Counted from the stretch's first letter, positions 26,063 through 35,967 are shown. The stretch: DNA of 60,490 nucleotides from Bacteroidia bacterium (GCA_030426475.1 JAUHYR010000004.1:1-60490); one strand, 5' to 3'. Notes: a model not told the origin generated them from the sequence alone. Numbers and translations: made by a program.

Positions 26063-27267
26063 AGTTTGTCTATTAATTGTTCAAGTTTTTTAACTTGATG
26101 TTTTCTGTGTAATAGTTTTACCTTTTCCTCATCCATACTCAACTTGGTTTTGTTACACCAATTTTGATGAAGCTTTTCGATTGCCTTTTCTATTTCTAAA
26201 ACATTATCAAAATTTGCTATTTCTCCGGCTCTGTATTCTGTTATCATTCCTGCTGCAACATCAGATACATCAACAACACCAAGAATTGGTTTTCCTACAG
26301 AAAGATAATCAAATAGTTTACCGGTATAAACTCCTTTTCTCCCTGAACTTGGGTTTATAAGAAGATTGACATCGGCATTTCGCATTTCTATAATTGCTTC
26401 TTCAGATTTCATTTTCGGGTAAAAATGGATATGACGTTTTAATTCATTGGGAATAGTAAAGTTTTTAGGAGTCCCTATAAACTTAATTATAAAATCAAAC
26501 TTACTTTTTTTGAGATTTTTATAGTTTATAAGTGCTTTAAAAAAAGTGTGTGGTTTAATTTCACCATAAAAAATACCACAATAGGTAATGGTGAAAATTC
26601 TATTAAAATTGTAGTTAGAAAAGGTTAACTCATGGTCATATCCATTTCTTATTTCTTCAAAATGTGGAATATCAGGAAGAGCTTTTTTAAAGTCATTTAG
26701 TATTGGTTCGCTAACGCTAGTTAGTGCTGTAGCATATTTATTAATTTCTTTTTCGATAGACTGATAATAAACCTTTGTTTTTTCATCGATTAATGGAGTC
26801 ATGCTCATTTCATCTCGCATATCCGCAATCCATTTTGTATCTTGATTTCTTTTAACAAAATCTAAAGCGACCAAATGACAAGCAACTGGAGAAAAGGAAG
26901 AAATAACAATATCTATTGGTTTTTTTGACTGTATTTCGTTTAGTTTTTTGATGCTTTCTTTTGTCCAGCCTTCAAGCTCATTTTTTTGAATCTTTTGAAC
27001 GAAAACTTTCCAAGCTACTTTTAGCTTATGAACCATAAAATTATCATTACTAAAATTGGGAATTTTTAGCAATTGTTTGTTCGGAATGTGATAAACAGTC
27101 ACGTTTTCAATGAAAGATGGTTTTACAACAGTAGTAGTAAGAACACTAATTTGGTATTTTTCTTTTGAAAGATATTTTGCAAAAGCAGCCATTCGATTTA
27201 CTGCTACTCCAATTTTTGGAGGAAACCAAGTAGTAATAATTACGATATGCTTTTTCTTATCTGGCAA
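26059..27267 (-). CDS. Glycosyltransferase family 4 (TTG start)
   Basis: 402 residues with the GT-B fold. The start IVIITTWFPPKIGVAVNRM holds the family's glycine-rich loop, WIADMRDEMS lies in the acceptor half, and KLFDYLSVGKPILGVVDVSDV is the donor-binding end. The only start in the right place is TTG at 27267 (TTG CCA GAT AAG), inside the last codons of the gene before it, giving an 11-base overlap. Several genes in this window use non-ATG starts. Confidence 0.85.
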   Translation of the reverse strand: MPDKKKHIVIITTWFPPKIGVAVNRMAAFAKYLSKEKYQISVLTTTVVKPSFIENVTVYHIPNKQLLKIPNFSNDNFMVHKLKVAWKVFVQKIQKNELEGWTKESIKKLNEIQSKKPIDIVISSFSPVACHLVALDFVKRNQDTKWIADMRDEMSMTPLIDEKTKVYYQSIEKEINKYATALTSVSEPILNDFKKALPDIPHFEEIRNGYDHELTFSNYNFNRIFTITYCGIFYGEIKPHTFFKALINYKNLKKSKFDFIIKFIGTPKNFTIPNELKRHIHFYPKMKSEEAIIEMRNADVNLLINPSSGRKGVYTGKLFDYLSVGKPILGVVDVSDVAAGMITEYRAGEIANFDNVLEIEKAIEKLHQNWCNKTKLSMDEEKVKLLHRKHQVKKLEQLIDKL

Positions 27268-28168
27268 CTTGTTCTATCTTTTCTATAAACTTAGTTAATA
27301 CTTTTTTCTTGTTGGCATTTTCCTTGACCCAGCTTATATTTTGAGTATTCACTTGAAGATTTCGTTCAATAACTTCTTTTTGCAACTGTAAAACTTTGCT
27401 TTCAAGCTGGGCTAAATTTGTAGCTAAATGTGTCATTTTATGTGGTTGCGTCCAAATTACTTCATTGCCGTTTGCTAAGGCCTCAATTACTGATAAAGCA
27501 TTTCCATCATGCTGCGTAAGACGAATAAATATAGCGTTTTGAATAAATAGTTCATTCATCTTGTTTTCATCTACCCACCCATGAAATTTTATGTTTTCAT
27601 ATTTCTGTTCTATTTTTTTTCCACTAGAACCAACAATGTCAATTGTGATTGTTGGATATTTTTGGGCAAACTCACTTATAATTTCATATCCATAAAATGC
27701 TTCTTTTCCTTCTGCCATATAGGTTAAAATATTTGAAGTAAGAAAGCTTTTGTTTTTGTCTTTGCATTCAACATATTTAAAATGAATAATTTCAGAGTCA
27801 ATTCCTATTTCTCCTAATTCTTTTTGAAGCCAGGAGGCATCAGTAAAGTGCTTAGAGCTTTTAATATATTTTGAGTTAATTTTATTCTCTTTAAAAGCTT
27901 TTACTGCAATACTAACATCTGAACCATGCCATTGCATCCAGATTTTTTTATTTAAAAGTATGGCAAAATTTAATGCTTTACTGTTTGCTGATACGCCATT
28001 AAAGGAAATGATAAGATCAGCATTAGCAGTATGTAAGATAAACTTAATTCTATCAAAAAAGGAATAGTAAGTATCAAAAAAATAGTAGGAGTTATTAGAG
28101 TCAAATTCATTTAACTCTTTTACAAGTTTCTCTGAAAAATATGGGATACCTGTAAATATTATTTTCAT
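27257..28168 (-). CDS. Glycosyltransferase-like protein
   Basis: 303 residues, shorter than most GT4 enzymes. Markers are ADLIISFNGVSANSKAL, WMQWHGSDVSIAVKAF, IKFHGWVDENKMNELFIQNAIFIRLTQHDGNALSVIEALANGNEV and a short helical end. The HGSDV and NALSVIEALANG segments match the GT4 pattern. It overlaps the upstream ligase-like gene by 4 bases. The sugar specificity is not known. Confidence 0.78.
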   Translation of the reverse strand: MKIIFTGIPYFSEKLVKELNEFDSNNSYYFFDTYYSFFDRIKFILHTANADLIISFNGVSANSKALNFAILLNKKIWMQWHGSDVSIAVKAFKENKINSKYIKSSKHFTDASWLQKELGEIGIDSEIIHFKYVECKDKNKSFLTSNILTYMAEGKEAFYGYEIISEFAQKYPTITIDIVGSSGKKIEQKYENIKFHGWVDENKMNELFIQNAIFIRLTQHDGNALSVIEALANGNEVIWTQPHKMTHLATNLAQLESKVLQLQKEVIERNLQVNTQNISWVKENANKKKVLTKFIEKIEQVAR

Positions 28169-29556
28169 GGTTTTGCAGTTAAGCTGTTGGTTGTTGCAAT
28201 GAAAATTCCGGTAAATAGCCAGTTTATATCAAGGATTAAAAAGGCACTTGGCATTATGGATGCAAATACAAATACTATTAAAACAAGTATGGAGTTAATC
28301 CTTAAAAATAAGCTAAATCGCTTTTTAAACACAGAGATTAAAAAAATCAGTAGGTAACCACAAAATATAATGGCGCCATATTGAACAAGAATTTCCATAA
28401 ACCAAAAGTGTGGGTTTTGTATGGTTCCGGCATAATACTTTTGCTTTCCTATTTTTTGTGAATATCTAAATTGTCCGGCACCAATACCAAGTATTGGTTT
28501 TTCTTGGTATAACTCCCAAACATTTAAAAAAATTGCTTTTCTAAAATTTAAAGAGCCATAGTGGAATTTTAAAGTGTGTGCATAATAATTGGCTGTGTCT
28601 TTTATTAAGACTAACCCCTCTGGAATTTTATCCTCAATTTTTTTTATTGAAGTAAATACGTTTTTTTGAATTACTAAAGTATCTGTACTTGCTTTAACTC
28701 CTTCAAAACTAATGCGCTGGTTTGAATTATTGATGATTGGATTAAATAGAATACAAACGCCAAAAAGACCAACTAAAATAATGTGAAACACGCTTTTGTT
28801 AGGAGCATTGAAACTAAAATAATATTTTTTTGAAAGGATTTTTGTAATTAAAACTAATCCAATAATGGTACAGGCTATTAGACCAATTTTTGCATCTAGC
28901 AAATAGCTGTATAACAATGATGAAACTAGTACAAAGCAAGTTATAAATAAATTGTTTTCCTTGATGTTTAAGGTCATTAAAATTAGTCCAATGCCAATAA
29001 TGTAAGTAGTGAAATTATTTACATTATCAAACAAAAAGAAAGCTGCTCTTATATTTTGTTCAGGTCTTTCAAGAATGTATTGTGAGTAGTTTCCCTCAAA
29101 ATGAAAGCCTGAAAAATACTCTACTAAACCAATTACTATTAAAAAAAGATAAACTGAAAAAATTAAAGGATTTAATTTTTTAATAAACTCGTCAACTCCA
29201 TAGTAATTTTTAAGCCATATCAAGTTATATACGGTTAGTGAAAATAAGATTGTACTCCTAAAGTCAATTATTGCATCAGCTTTTCCTTCTACAAGGAAAA
29301 TACTTATGAAAGAATATATTGACCAAACACTAAAAAAGCCAATACTATATTTCTCAACTTTATTTTTGATGATTTTAAAATTGAAAATGCCAATACCAAA
29401 AATTAGTAGAATGAAAATTAAGTTGGGGTAAAGTGTAAAATATCCGAGCGAAATTGGAAAAATAGCCGAACCAAACAAAAATGTGAGTATATACCCTGAT
29501 AGCAAAAGGCCAACTAATCGTTTGTTATTTAGTATTTTATGATAAAAATTACTCAC
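28165..29556 (-). CDS. O-antigen ligase/polymerase family membrane protein
   Basis: 463 residues with about ten to twelve helices and a periplasmic loop between residues of about 280 and 370. The signature of the Wzy_C/WaaL family is clear: KPILGIGAGQFRYSQ and then NPHFWFMEILVQYG, which includes the conserved His. It is therefore either the ligase that attaches the glycan to its carrier or a second polymerase; the gene at 22508 is the other candidate polymerase. It starts with GTG at 29556 and is the first gene of the 13-gene minus-strand operon. A CATCTTTG box lies just upstream on the minus strand. Confidence 0.8.
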   Translation of the reverse strand: MSNFYHKILNNKRLVGLLLSGYILTFLFGSAIFPISLGYFTLYPNLIFILLIFGIGIFNFKIIKNKVEKYSIGFFSVWSIYSFISIFLVEGKADAIIDFRSTILFSLTVYNLIWLKNYYGVDEFIKKLNPLIFSVYLFLIVIGLVEYFSGFHFEGNYSQYILERPEQNIRAAFFLFDNVNNFTTYIIGIGLILMTLNIKENNLFITCFVLVSSLLYSYLLDAKIGLIACTIIGLVLITKILSKKYYFSFNAPNKSVFHIILVGLFGVCILFNPIINNSNQRISFEGVKASTDTLVIQKNVFTSIKKIEDKIPEGLVLIKDTANYYAHTLKFHYGSLNFRKAIFLNVWELYQEKPILGIGAGQFRYSQKIGKQKYYAGTIQNPHFWFMEILVQYGAIIFCGYLLIFLISVFKKRFSLFLRINSILVLIVFVFASIMPSAFLILDINWLFTGIFIATTNSLTAKP

Positions 29557-29644
29557 AAGTTTTCTTATTTAACAAAGATGATAAAATATGTGTTTCCATT
29601 AATTGATAGCCATAAAGTAAATTAACAATTGAGTGTTGGCTACT

Positions 29645-30547
29645 TTAGAAATAGATTTCTTGTGCTAATCGGTAGGTGTTGGCATGTGCTTCTACAATGT
29701 CTTTAATATTTGGTGAATAACCACCGCCCATACTTGCTACAACAGGAATATTGTTGGTTTTACAAATTTGTAAAACAATTCTATCTCTCTCTTTACAACC
29801 TTCGATAGTACACGACAATCTTCCCAACTTATCAGAACTGATAATATCTACTCCACATTGATAAAAAATGAAATCAGGTTCAAGCTCATCTAGTAATCTT
29901 GGTAAAGTATTTTTAAGTGTTTTAAGGTAAAACTTATCATCGGTTCCATCAGGTAATTCTATATCTAAGTCAGATTCTTCTTTGTACATTGGATAATTTT
30001 TTTCTCCGTGCATACTGAATGTAAATACTGATTTATCATTTTTAAAAATCTCAGCCGTTCCATTTCCTTGATGAACATCTAAATCCACAATTAATACTTT
30101 TTTAGATAGATTGTTTTTTAGAAGACATCTAGCCGCCAGAGCATTATCGTTTAAAAGGCAAAAACCTTCTCCATGAGTAGTGTAAGCATGATGAGTACCA
30201 CCGGCAATATTCATGGCAATCCCATTTTCCAAGGCGAATAATGCACACTGTTTAGTTCCCTCCATAATAGTGATTTCTCTTTCAACCAGTTCTTTTGATA
30301 ATGGAAATCCAGTTTTTCTTTCTTCGGCTTTTGTAAGATTAAGTTCTTTTAATTTTTCCCAATAGTGTTTTTGATGAACATTTAAAATATCAGTTTCCAT
30401 CATTTTTGAAGGCTGAAAAAGGTTTTCCTCATTGATAGTTCCCTCATAAATTAATTGTTCAGGGAGAAGACTGTATTTCTCCATAGGAAACCTATGCCCA
30501 ACAGGTAAAGGATGATGATAATTTTTAGCGTAAGCTATTTTTAACAT
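29645..30547 (-). CDS. Histone deacetylase superfamily hydrolase
   Basis: 300 residues of the arginase/deacetylase fold. The zinc site is complete: Asp157 and His159 in VDLDVHQGNGT and Asp239 in GVDIISSDKLG. The general-base pair His119-His120 is in GGTHHA and the terminal MGGGYS gives the catalytic Tyr. Bacterial relatives act on acetyl-lysine, acetylpolyamines or small acetylated metabolites such as acetoin; the substrate here is not evident. Its start directly follows the stop of the DUF819 gene (TAGATG), so the two are cotranscribed and may share a pathway. Confidence 0.9.
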   Translation of the reverse strand: MLKIAYAKNYHHPLPVGHRFPMEKYSLLPEQLIYEGTINEENLFQPSKMMETDILNVHQKHYWEKLKELNLTKAEERKTGFPLSKELVEREITIMEGTKQCALFALENGIAMNIAGGTHHAYTTHGEGFCLLNDNALAARCLLKNNLSKKVLIVDLDVHQGNGTAEIFKNDKSVFTFSMHGEKNYPMYKEESDLDIELPDGTDDKFYLKTLKNTLPRLLDELEPDFIFYQCGVDIISSDKLGRLSCTIEGCKERDRIVLQICKTNNIPVVASMGGGYSPNIKDIVEAHANTYRLAQEIYF

Positions 30548-31867
30548 CTATACTGATATATATTTCATCAGTTCAGCACATAAAATGGCACCATAAGTCC
30601 CTAGCGCATAGCCCAAAACGGCTAGTAATACACCTACAGGTGCCAGAGCAGGGCTAAAAGCTGAAGCCACAATTGGAGCTGAAGCAGCACCGCCAACATT
30701 TGCTTGGCTTCCCACAGCTACAAAAAAGAAAGGTGCTTTTATAATTTTAGCAATTAACATCAGTAATAATACATGAATGAATATCCAAATAAGTCCAACT
30801 AATATCAAAAACTTAAAAACAGCCCAGTTATTAATTAGTTCACTAATATTCATGTGCATTCCAATAGTGGTTACAAGTACGTATAGAAAAACACTACCCA
30901 TTTTTGATGCTCCGGCTCCTTCTAACTTCCTATACTTTGTAAATGAAACTAATACTCCAAGTGTTGTAGCAATAATTACTAACCAAAAGAATCCTGAACT
31001 TAAAGAAGTTAAGTATTTCCATCCCGATTCACTATCTGCTGCAATTTTATTTTCAATAAAACCTCCCAAAGCGGGAGATATGATGTCAGCTAACCAATGT
31101 GAGATGGCGACAGCACCAAAAGCAATAGCCATAATGGTCATTAAATCTTTTGTTTTAGGAATAAATGCTGTATTAGCTTGATAGTTTTCAATATTTGTTT
31201 GTAATTCAGTGATGGCCGAACTATCTGCTTTCAACCAATTATCTAGTTTTTTGGTTATTCCTGCTCCAAAAAGTAAAAAGGCCATCCAAATATTTGCCAC
31301 AAAAACATCTACTACAATCATAGCGGAAAAGAGCGTGTCTGAAGGACCATAAATTTCTTTCATAGCTGCTTGATTAGCTCCTCCACCAATCCAACTTCCG
31401 GCAATGGTTGATAAACCTCTCCATATTTCTTCAGGACCTTGCCCACCTAATACTTCAGGCGCAAAACTACTTACTGTTAACAATGCAACTGGACCACCAA
31501 TAACTATTCCTATTGTGGCTGTAAAAAACATAATTATTGCTTTTGGGCCTAGTTTTAAAATTCCCTTTAAATCGATACTAATACATAACAAAACCAAACT
31601 AGCGGGTAATAAATACCTTGATGCCACATGATAAAGGTTTGAGGCTTCACCGTCAATTAAACGATAGCCTTCACCATTAATGGTAATGGGCGAATTAAAA
31701 ATGGCAGGGATAAAATAACATAGTAATAGAGCAGGAATGAAAGTATAAAATCGTTGCCAAGCTTTTTTTTCAGAGGCTGAAGTAGTAAAAATAAAAGCTA
31801 GCACAAGCAACAAAAGCCCTAATACTACTGCATCATTTGTAATAAGTGTATGAATGTTTTCTTCCAT
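30548..31867 (-). CDS. DUF819 family membrane protein
   Basis: An integral membrane protein of about 439 residues with ten or more helices. It matches the DUF819 (YjcL-like) family: LLPASLVLLCISIDLKGILKLG, the glycine-rich GSWIGGGANQAAMKEIYG and VGSQANVGGAASAPIVASAF. The family looks like a transporter, but the substrate is unknown. I choose the ATG at 31867 over the TTG at 31888, because a TACTTTTG promoter box overlaps that TTG on the minus strand. It forms a pair with the deacetylase-family gene. Confidence 0.85.
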   Translation of the reverse strand: MEENIHTLITNDAVVLGLLLLVLAFIFTTSASEKKAWQRFYTFIPALLLCYFIPAIFNSPITINGEGYRLIDGEASNLYHVASRYLLPASLVLLCISIDLKGILKLGPKAIIMFFTATIGIVIGGPVALLTVSSFAPEVLGGQGPEEIWRGLSTIAGSWIGGGANQAAMKEIYGPSDTLFSAMIVVDVFVANIWMAFLLFGAGITKKLDNWLKADSSAITELQTNIENYQANTAFIPKTKDLMTIMAIAFGAVAISHWLADIISPALGGFIENKIAADSESGWKYLTSLSSGFFWLVIIATTLGVLVSFTKYRKLEGAGASKMGSVFLYVLVTTIGMHMNISELINNWAVFKFLILVGLIWIFIHVLLLMLIAKIIKAPFFFVAVGSQANVGGAASAPIVASAFSPALAPVGVLLAVLGYALGTYGAILCAELMKYISV

Positions 31868-31952
31868 TTTCAACGCATTTGTATTCAAAAGTAATTATTT
31901 GAACCAAACAAGCTTATCTGATGGAATTATATCTTTGGTAAAATTTTAATTA

Positions 31953-33158
31953 ATGATTCCTTTTTCGCCTCCACATATTGATGAGAAAATAATAGCAGAA
32001 GTTACCGAAGCGCTTAAATCGGGATGGATAACAACAGGTCCAAGAACTAAACAATTAGAAAAAAATCTTACTGCTTATTGTGGAAACAAGTCAACTGTTT
32101 GTTTAAATTCTGCAACTGCCGGATTAGAATTAGTTTTAAGATGGTTTGGAGTAAAAGAGGGAGATGAAGTAATTATTCCCGGCTATACCTATTGCGCTAC
32201 TGCAAACGTAGTTGAGCATTGCGGTGCAAAGGCAGTAATGGTTGATGTAGGAAAAGATTTTAATATTTCTGTTGACGCAATTAAAAATGCTATTACCTCA
32301 AAGACAAAAGTGATTATTCCGGTAGATTTTTCGGGCTTTCCTTGTGATTATGGTGAGATTTATAAAGTTATTGAAGAGAAAAAGAATTTATTCAATGCTG
32401 AAACAGGTGAGCAGAAGCAATTAGGTAGAATACTATTACTAGCTGATGCTGCTCACTCTATTGGTGCTAAATATAAGGGGAAAATGTCCGGTAGTTTAGC
32501 AGATATTTCTTGTTTTTCTTTTCACGCAGTAAAGAATTTGACCACAGCAGAGGGCGGAACAATTAGTTTAAATCTTCCTGATTCGTTTAATCATGATGAG
32601 TTATACAGAATGTTTTGCATTAAGTCGCTTCACGGGCAAAGTAAAGATGCATTGGCAAAGTCACAAAAAGGCGCATGGAAATATGATGTGGTTGAAGCAG
32701 GATATAAATGTAACATGACTGACTTACAAGCTGCAATTGGATTAGTAGAGCTGGAGCGTTACAATGATATTTTGGCTAGACGTAAATCAATATTTAATCA
32801 ATACGATGCTGCTTTTAGTCAATACGACTTTTTTGAATTACCTTTTTCTAAAACAGATGAAAAGGAGTCGTCTTATCATGTATATGCGTTGAGAGTAAAG
32901 GGTATAGCTGAAGCTCAACGTGATGAAATTATTCAAAAAATCTTTGATAAAGACGTTTCTGTAAATGTTCACTTTCAGCCTTTACCGCTTTTATCTTATT
33001 ACAAAAACAAAGGATATAACATTAATAATTTTCCAAACGCTTATGATAATTTCTCCAGAGAAATAAGTCTTCCGGTTTATTATGATTTAGATGAAAGTAA
33101 CGTGAAAACCGTAATAGATGCAGTTATTCAATCTGTACAAGAAGTAATAAATGCTTAA
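31953..33158 (+). CDS. DegT/DnrJ/EryC1/StrS family sugar aminotransferase
   Basis: 401 residues of the PLP-dependent fold-type I family that converts a keto group on a nucleotide sugar to an amine. The PLP-binding Lys is Lys194 in SFHAVKNLTTAEGG and Asp165 (LADAAHSIG) pairs with the pyridine nitrogen. The N-terminus PFSPPHIDEKIIAEV is the family's usual opening. A TATCTTTG box lies upstream at about 31930-31937. It overlaps the initiating sugar transferase gene by 8 bases, which places it in polysaccharide synthesis, probably making the 4-amino sugar that starts the repeat unit. Confidence 0.9.
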   Translation: MIPFSPPHIDEKIIAEVTEALKSGWITTGPRTKQLEKNLTAYCGNKSTVCLNSATAGLELVLRWFGVKEGDEVIIPGYTYCATANVVEHCGAKAVMVDVGKDFNISVDAIKNAITSKTKVIIPVDFSGFPCDYGEIYKVIEEKKNLFNAETGEQKQLGRILLLADAAHSIGAKYKGKMSGSLADISCFSFHAVKNLTTAEGGTISLNLPDSFNHDELYRMFCIKSLHGQSKDALAKSQKGAWKYDVVEAGYKCNMTDLQAAIGLVELERYNDILARRKSIFNQYDAAFSQYDFFELPFSKTDEKESSYHVYALRVKGIAEAQRDEIIQKIFDKDVSVNVHFQPLPLLSYYKNKGYNINNFPNAYDNFSREISLPVYYDLDESNVKTVIDAVIQSVQEVINA

Positions 33159-33744
33159 GCGGGTATTCGATATCTTTTTTTCTGTTTTTGGAATAGTTTT
33201 ACTTTCTCCTCTCTTTTTTATAGTCGCATTGTTAATTATTGTTGAAAATGGTTTCCCGGTATTTTATACTCAAAAACGAGTTGGAAAAAGAGGTGTTGAA
33301 TTTTCATTATTGAAATTCAGAACTATGATAAAAGATGCTGATAAAAATGGACTTTTGACAGTTGGTGGGAGAGATGCAAGAATTACAAAAGTTGGCTATT
33401 ATCTTAGAAAAACTAAAGTTGACGAACTTCCTCAATTAATCAATGTTTTAATTGGAGATATGAGCCTAGTAGGTCCAAGGCCTGAAGTTAAGAAGTACAC
33501 AGACTTATATACTGAAAAACAACAACAAGTTTTAACTGTAAAGCCCGGAATTACTGATTATGCTTCCATTCAATTTGTTGATGAAAATGATTTATTGGGT
33601 AAATCAGAAAACCCGGAGGCAACATACATTAAGGAGATAATGCCAAAAAAACTTGAACTAAACTTAAAGTATATTCAAGAATCTTCTTTGATTACAGATT
33701 TAGCAATAATATTTAGAACTATTGCTAAAATCATTTTCCGATAA
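33151..33744 (+). CDS. Initiating undecaprenyl-phosphate sugar-1-phosphate transferase
   Basis: 197 residues, the small PglC-type single-domain form. One membrane-embedded helix lies near 8-30 (IFFSVFGIVLLSPLFFIVAL). Conserved motifs are YTQKRVGKRG, LLKFRTM (about 53-59), RKTKVDELPQLINVLIGDMSLVGPRPE and KPGITDYASIQF. It moves a sugar phosphate from a nucleotide sugar to undecaprenyl phosphate, the first step of repeat-unit assembly. With the aminotransferase it forms the plus-strand part of the polysaccharide locus. Confidence 0.93.
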   Translation: MLKRVFDIFFSVFGIVLLSPLFFIVALLIIVENGFPVFYTQKRVGKRGVEFSLLKFRTMIKDADKNGLLTVGGRDARITKVGYYLRKTKVDELPQLINVLIGDMSLVGPRPEVKKYTDLYTEKQQQVLTVKPGITDYASIQFVDENDLLGKSENPEATYIKEIMPKKLELNLKYIQESSLITDLAIIFRTIAKIIFR

Positions 33745-33774
33745 ATTGTATATTAGCTTATTAAACATGAACTT

Positions 33775-35247
33775 ATGAAAAGGTATTTACTGTTAGCATT
33801 AGTTACAGCTTCTACATCTACGTTATTTGCTCAAGCTGAGTTAAGTGCATTTACATCAACGGGTAGAGCGGGAGTTGCCACTACGTTTGTTACTGATTAT
33901 CAATGTGCGGGTATTAATCCGGCTAATTTGGGTTGGCAGCCAAAATATGAAGGGAAAAAGTTTACCACTTCTGCTATGGAATTTACTTTTTCATTGTATT
34001 CAGAGCCACTTAAAAAGCAAGAGCTTCGCCAAATATTTAAAGAAATATTAGGCGGAGAAAGAGCTGCAAAGCTTACACTAGATGAAAAAAAGCAAGCGGC
34101 CATAGATTTTACTGATGCCAAAACAGCCATGAATTTAGATTTGGCTATGTTTTCTTTTGCTGCACAATTTCCAAAAGCAGGAGGTTTTTCCTTTACTACA
34201 AGAGAGAGGATACAGTGGTTTTCACAACTGAATAAAAACGCAAGTGAAATTTTATTTTTAGGCTATAACGCTTCTTATTTTGATATAAAATTAGATAGTG
34301 CAGGAAATAACATTTCTGATTCTTCCAATGCTGAAGAAAAGATAAGGAGAGGCGTTGCTTCTAATCCAAAAACTTATAATGAAGTTTTTGATGGCACACA
34401 TATTTCATTGTCTTGGATGCGTGAATATAACTTAAGTTATGGGCATCATTTAATAAATAATGAAGACTTTAAATTATTTGCCGGAGCGGGAATTAAATAT
34501 TTTCAGGGAATAGCAATTATAGATGTTCAGTCAAATAATGGTGAGTTTTCTGCTTTTACCGCTTTTTCACCGGCTTTTGATTTGCAATTTGATTCTGCTG
34601 CAGTTGCCGATAATCCATCTGCTTTAGCTCCTGACACCAATAGCTTTTTACCCAAAAGTGTAGGTAGCGGATTTGGTTTTGATTTGGGTGTGAGTGTAAT
34701 TATTAAAGATAGAATTAAGCTAGGCCTAGCTGTGAATGATATTGGTTCTGTGCTTTGGGACGGAAACGTTTATACCGCTCCGAATGATACGGTTTATGAT
34801 ATTTCTTCTGACGGTGTAGAAAGTTATAATGTAATGGGTGAGGCATTAAACTCTTTCGGTGAAAGTGCTTTTGCCTGGAAAGGTGCATCTTCTAAAAGAG
34901 TGGCATTGCCGACTGTTTTAAGAACAGGAGCCAGCATTGCTTTTGGAGAAAACAAAAGTGTGGAAGTGGGAATTGATGCCATTATTCCATTCAATAATTT
35001 AAGTGGAAATTATGAAGATGCTTTATTTGCAATTGGTGGAGATGTTTGGCCAACTAAATGGTTACGACTTTCTACCGGAATGACATTTGGCGGAAATTAT
35101 GATTTTAATTTACCTGTGGGATTGGGAATTGTAGTGCCAACCGGCACCTGGGAGTTTGGTATTGCCTCCAGAGATGCGATTAGCTTTTTTGCCGATAACG
35201 GCCCAACTATTTCTTTAAGTACAGGGTTTTTGAGATTTAGATTTTAA
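33775..35247 (+). CDS. DUF5723 family outer-membrane protein
   Basis: 490 residues with a cleavable signal peptide ending STLFAQA (about residue 20). The beginning of the mature protein, ELSAFTSTGRAGVATTFVTDYQCAGINPANLGW, resembles FadL-like outer-membrane barrels of Bacteroidota and the DUF5723 family. The rest is beta-strand rich and ends SLSTGFLRFRF with a C-terminal Phe. Its function is unknown. Its last 33 bases overlap the convergent lipoprotein gene. Confidence 0.78.
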   Translation: MKRYLLLALVTASTSTLFAQAELSAFTSTGRAGVATTFVTDYQCAGINPANLGWQPKYEGKKFTTSAMEFTFSLYSEPLKKQELRQIFKEILGGERAAKLTLDEKKQAAIDFTDAKTAMNLDLAMFSFAAQFPKAGGFSFTTRERIQWFSQLNKNASEILFLGYNASYFDIKLDSAGNNISDSSNAEEKIRRGVASNPKTYNEVFDGTHISLSWMREYNLSYGHHLINNEDFKLFAGAGIKYFQGIAIIDVQSNNGEFSAFTAFSPAFDLQFDSAAVADNPSALAPDTNSFLPKSVGSGFGFDLGVSVIIKDRIKLGLAVNDIGSVLWDGNVYTAPNDTVYDISSDGVESYNVMGEALNSFGESAFAWKGASSKRVALPTVLRTGASIAFGENKSVEVGIDAIIPFNNLSGNYEDALFAIGGDVWPTKWLRLSTGMTFGGNYDFNLPVGLGIVVPTGTWEFGIASRDAISFFADNGPTISLSTGFLRFRF

Positions 35248-35967
35248 GGTTGCTAGATTATCTTTTATCATTGTATAGTAGATTTCAGTAAGTATAATGT
35301 ACTTTATATAAATATTATTCAAGTCATTTTTTAAGCTTAATAGTCCGTCAGATATTAGACAGGGCGATATATCTCCACCAACCGAAGTTTTTGCTTCGAC
35401 ATAATCTTTTACAATTGTATCGTTTGAAAATTTGTATAGTCCAAAAAGAAATGCTCCTCTTTGATTAGTCGAAAGTGTAGTGTCCCATCGCAATTTCATT
35501 GATTTCTCTAGACTATCATAATCAATGGATTTATCCTTAGTAATCGGAATTATTTCGTCTTCTATTTTAAGTTCTAAACTTTCAAGAGAGTCAGTTTGCA
35601 CTGTTTTATTAATTAATTCAAGTATAGGGTATTCTTTGTAGTCTGTTTCGCTACCATATAACCAAATATCTTTTCTTAGTCCTGTCTTTTCAAATTCTTC
35701 AAGTATTCTTTCATTTTTTTCTTTTTCAAAAATTAAATTAGGTTTCAAACTATCCTCACAAGAAAAATCTTTTAAAAAATCTCGAATACTTTCATTATTT
35801 ACTTCGCCATAGTTGTTTTCAATAAAACTATCAAAAGACAACATCAACTCGTTTAAAGCAATAGCTTTTTCTGTCCCTAAAAACTCAATAAATTCTTTAT
35901 TATCCGATTTATTATTACTACAGCTGAGTGTAGTTAATCCAATAAATAAAAAAATATAGAATCTCAT
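35215..35967 (-). CDS. Hypothetical lipoprotein
   Basis: 250 residues. The N-terminus MRFYIFLFIGLTTLSCSNN is a lipoprotein signal with Cys16 at the lipobox TLSC. The mature part is helical and charged and resembles no family I know. It lies 2 bases downstream of the phosphodiesterase-TPR-sulfotransferase gene in the same direction, so it may be its operon partner. It converges with the DUF5723 gene, with 33 bases of overlap. Confidence 0.7.
   Translation of the reverse strand: MRFYIFLFIGLTTLSCSNNKSDNKEFIEFLGTEKAIALNELMLSFDSFIENNYGEVNNESIRDFLKDFSCEDSLKPNLIFEKEKNERILEEFEKTGLRKDIWLYGSETDYKEYPILELINKTVQTDSLESLELKIEDEIIPITKDKSIDYDSLEKSMKLRWDTTLSTNQRGAFLFGLYKFSNDTIVKDYVEAKTSVGGDISPCLISDGLLSLKNDLNNIYIKYIILTEIYYTMIKDNLATLKSKSQKPCT

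Noticed and set aside
30777-31181. 134-codon open frame on the plus strand inside the DUF819 gene
   Set aside because: Antisense shadow of a membrane-protein gene; no independent evidence.
35215-35247. Convergent 33-base overlap of the DUF5723 and lipoprotein genes as a sign of misannotation
   Set aside because: Both proteins have good signals at their N-termini and the overlap affects only C-terminal codons, so both can be real.
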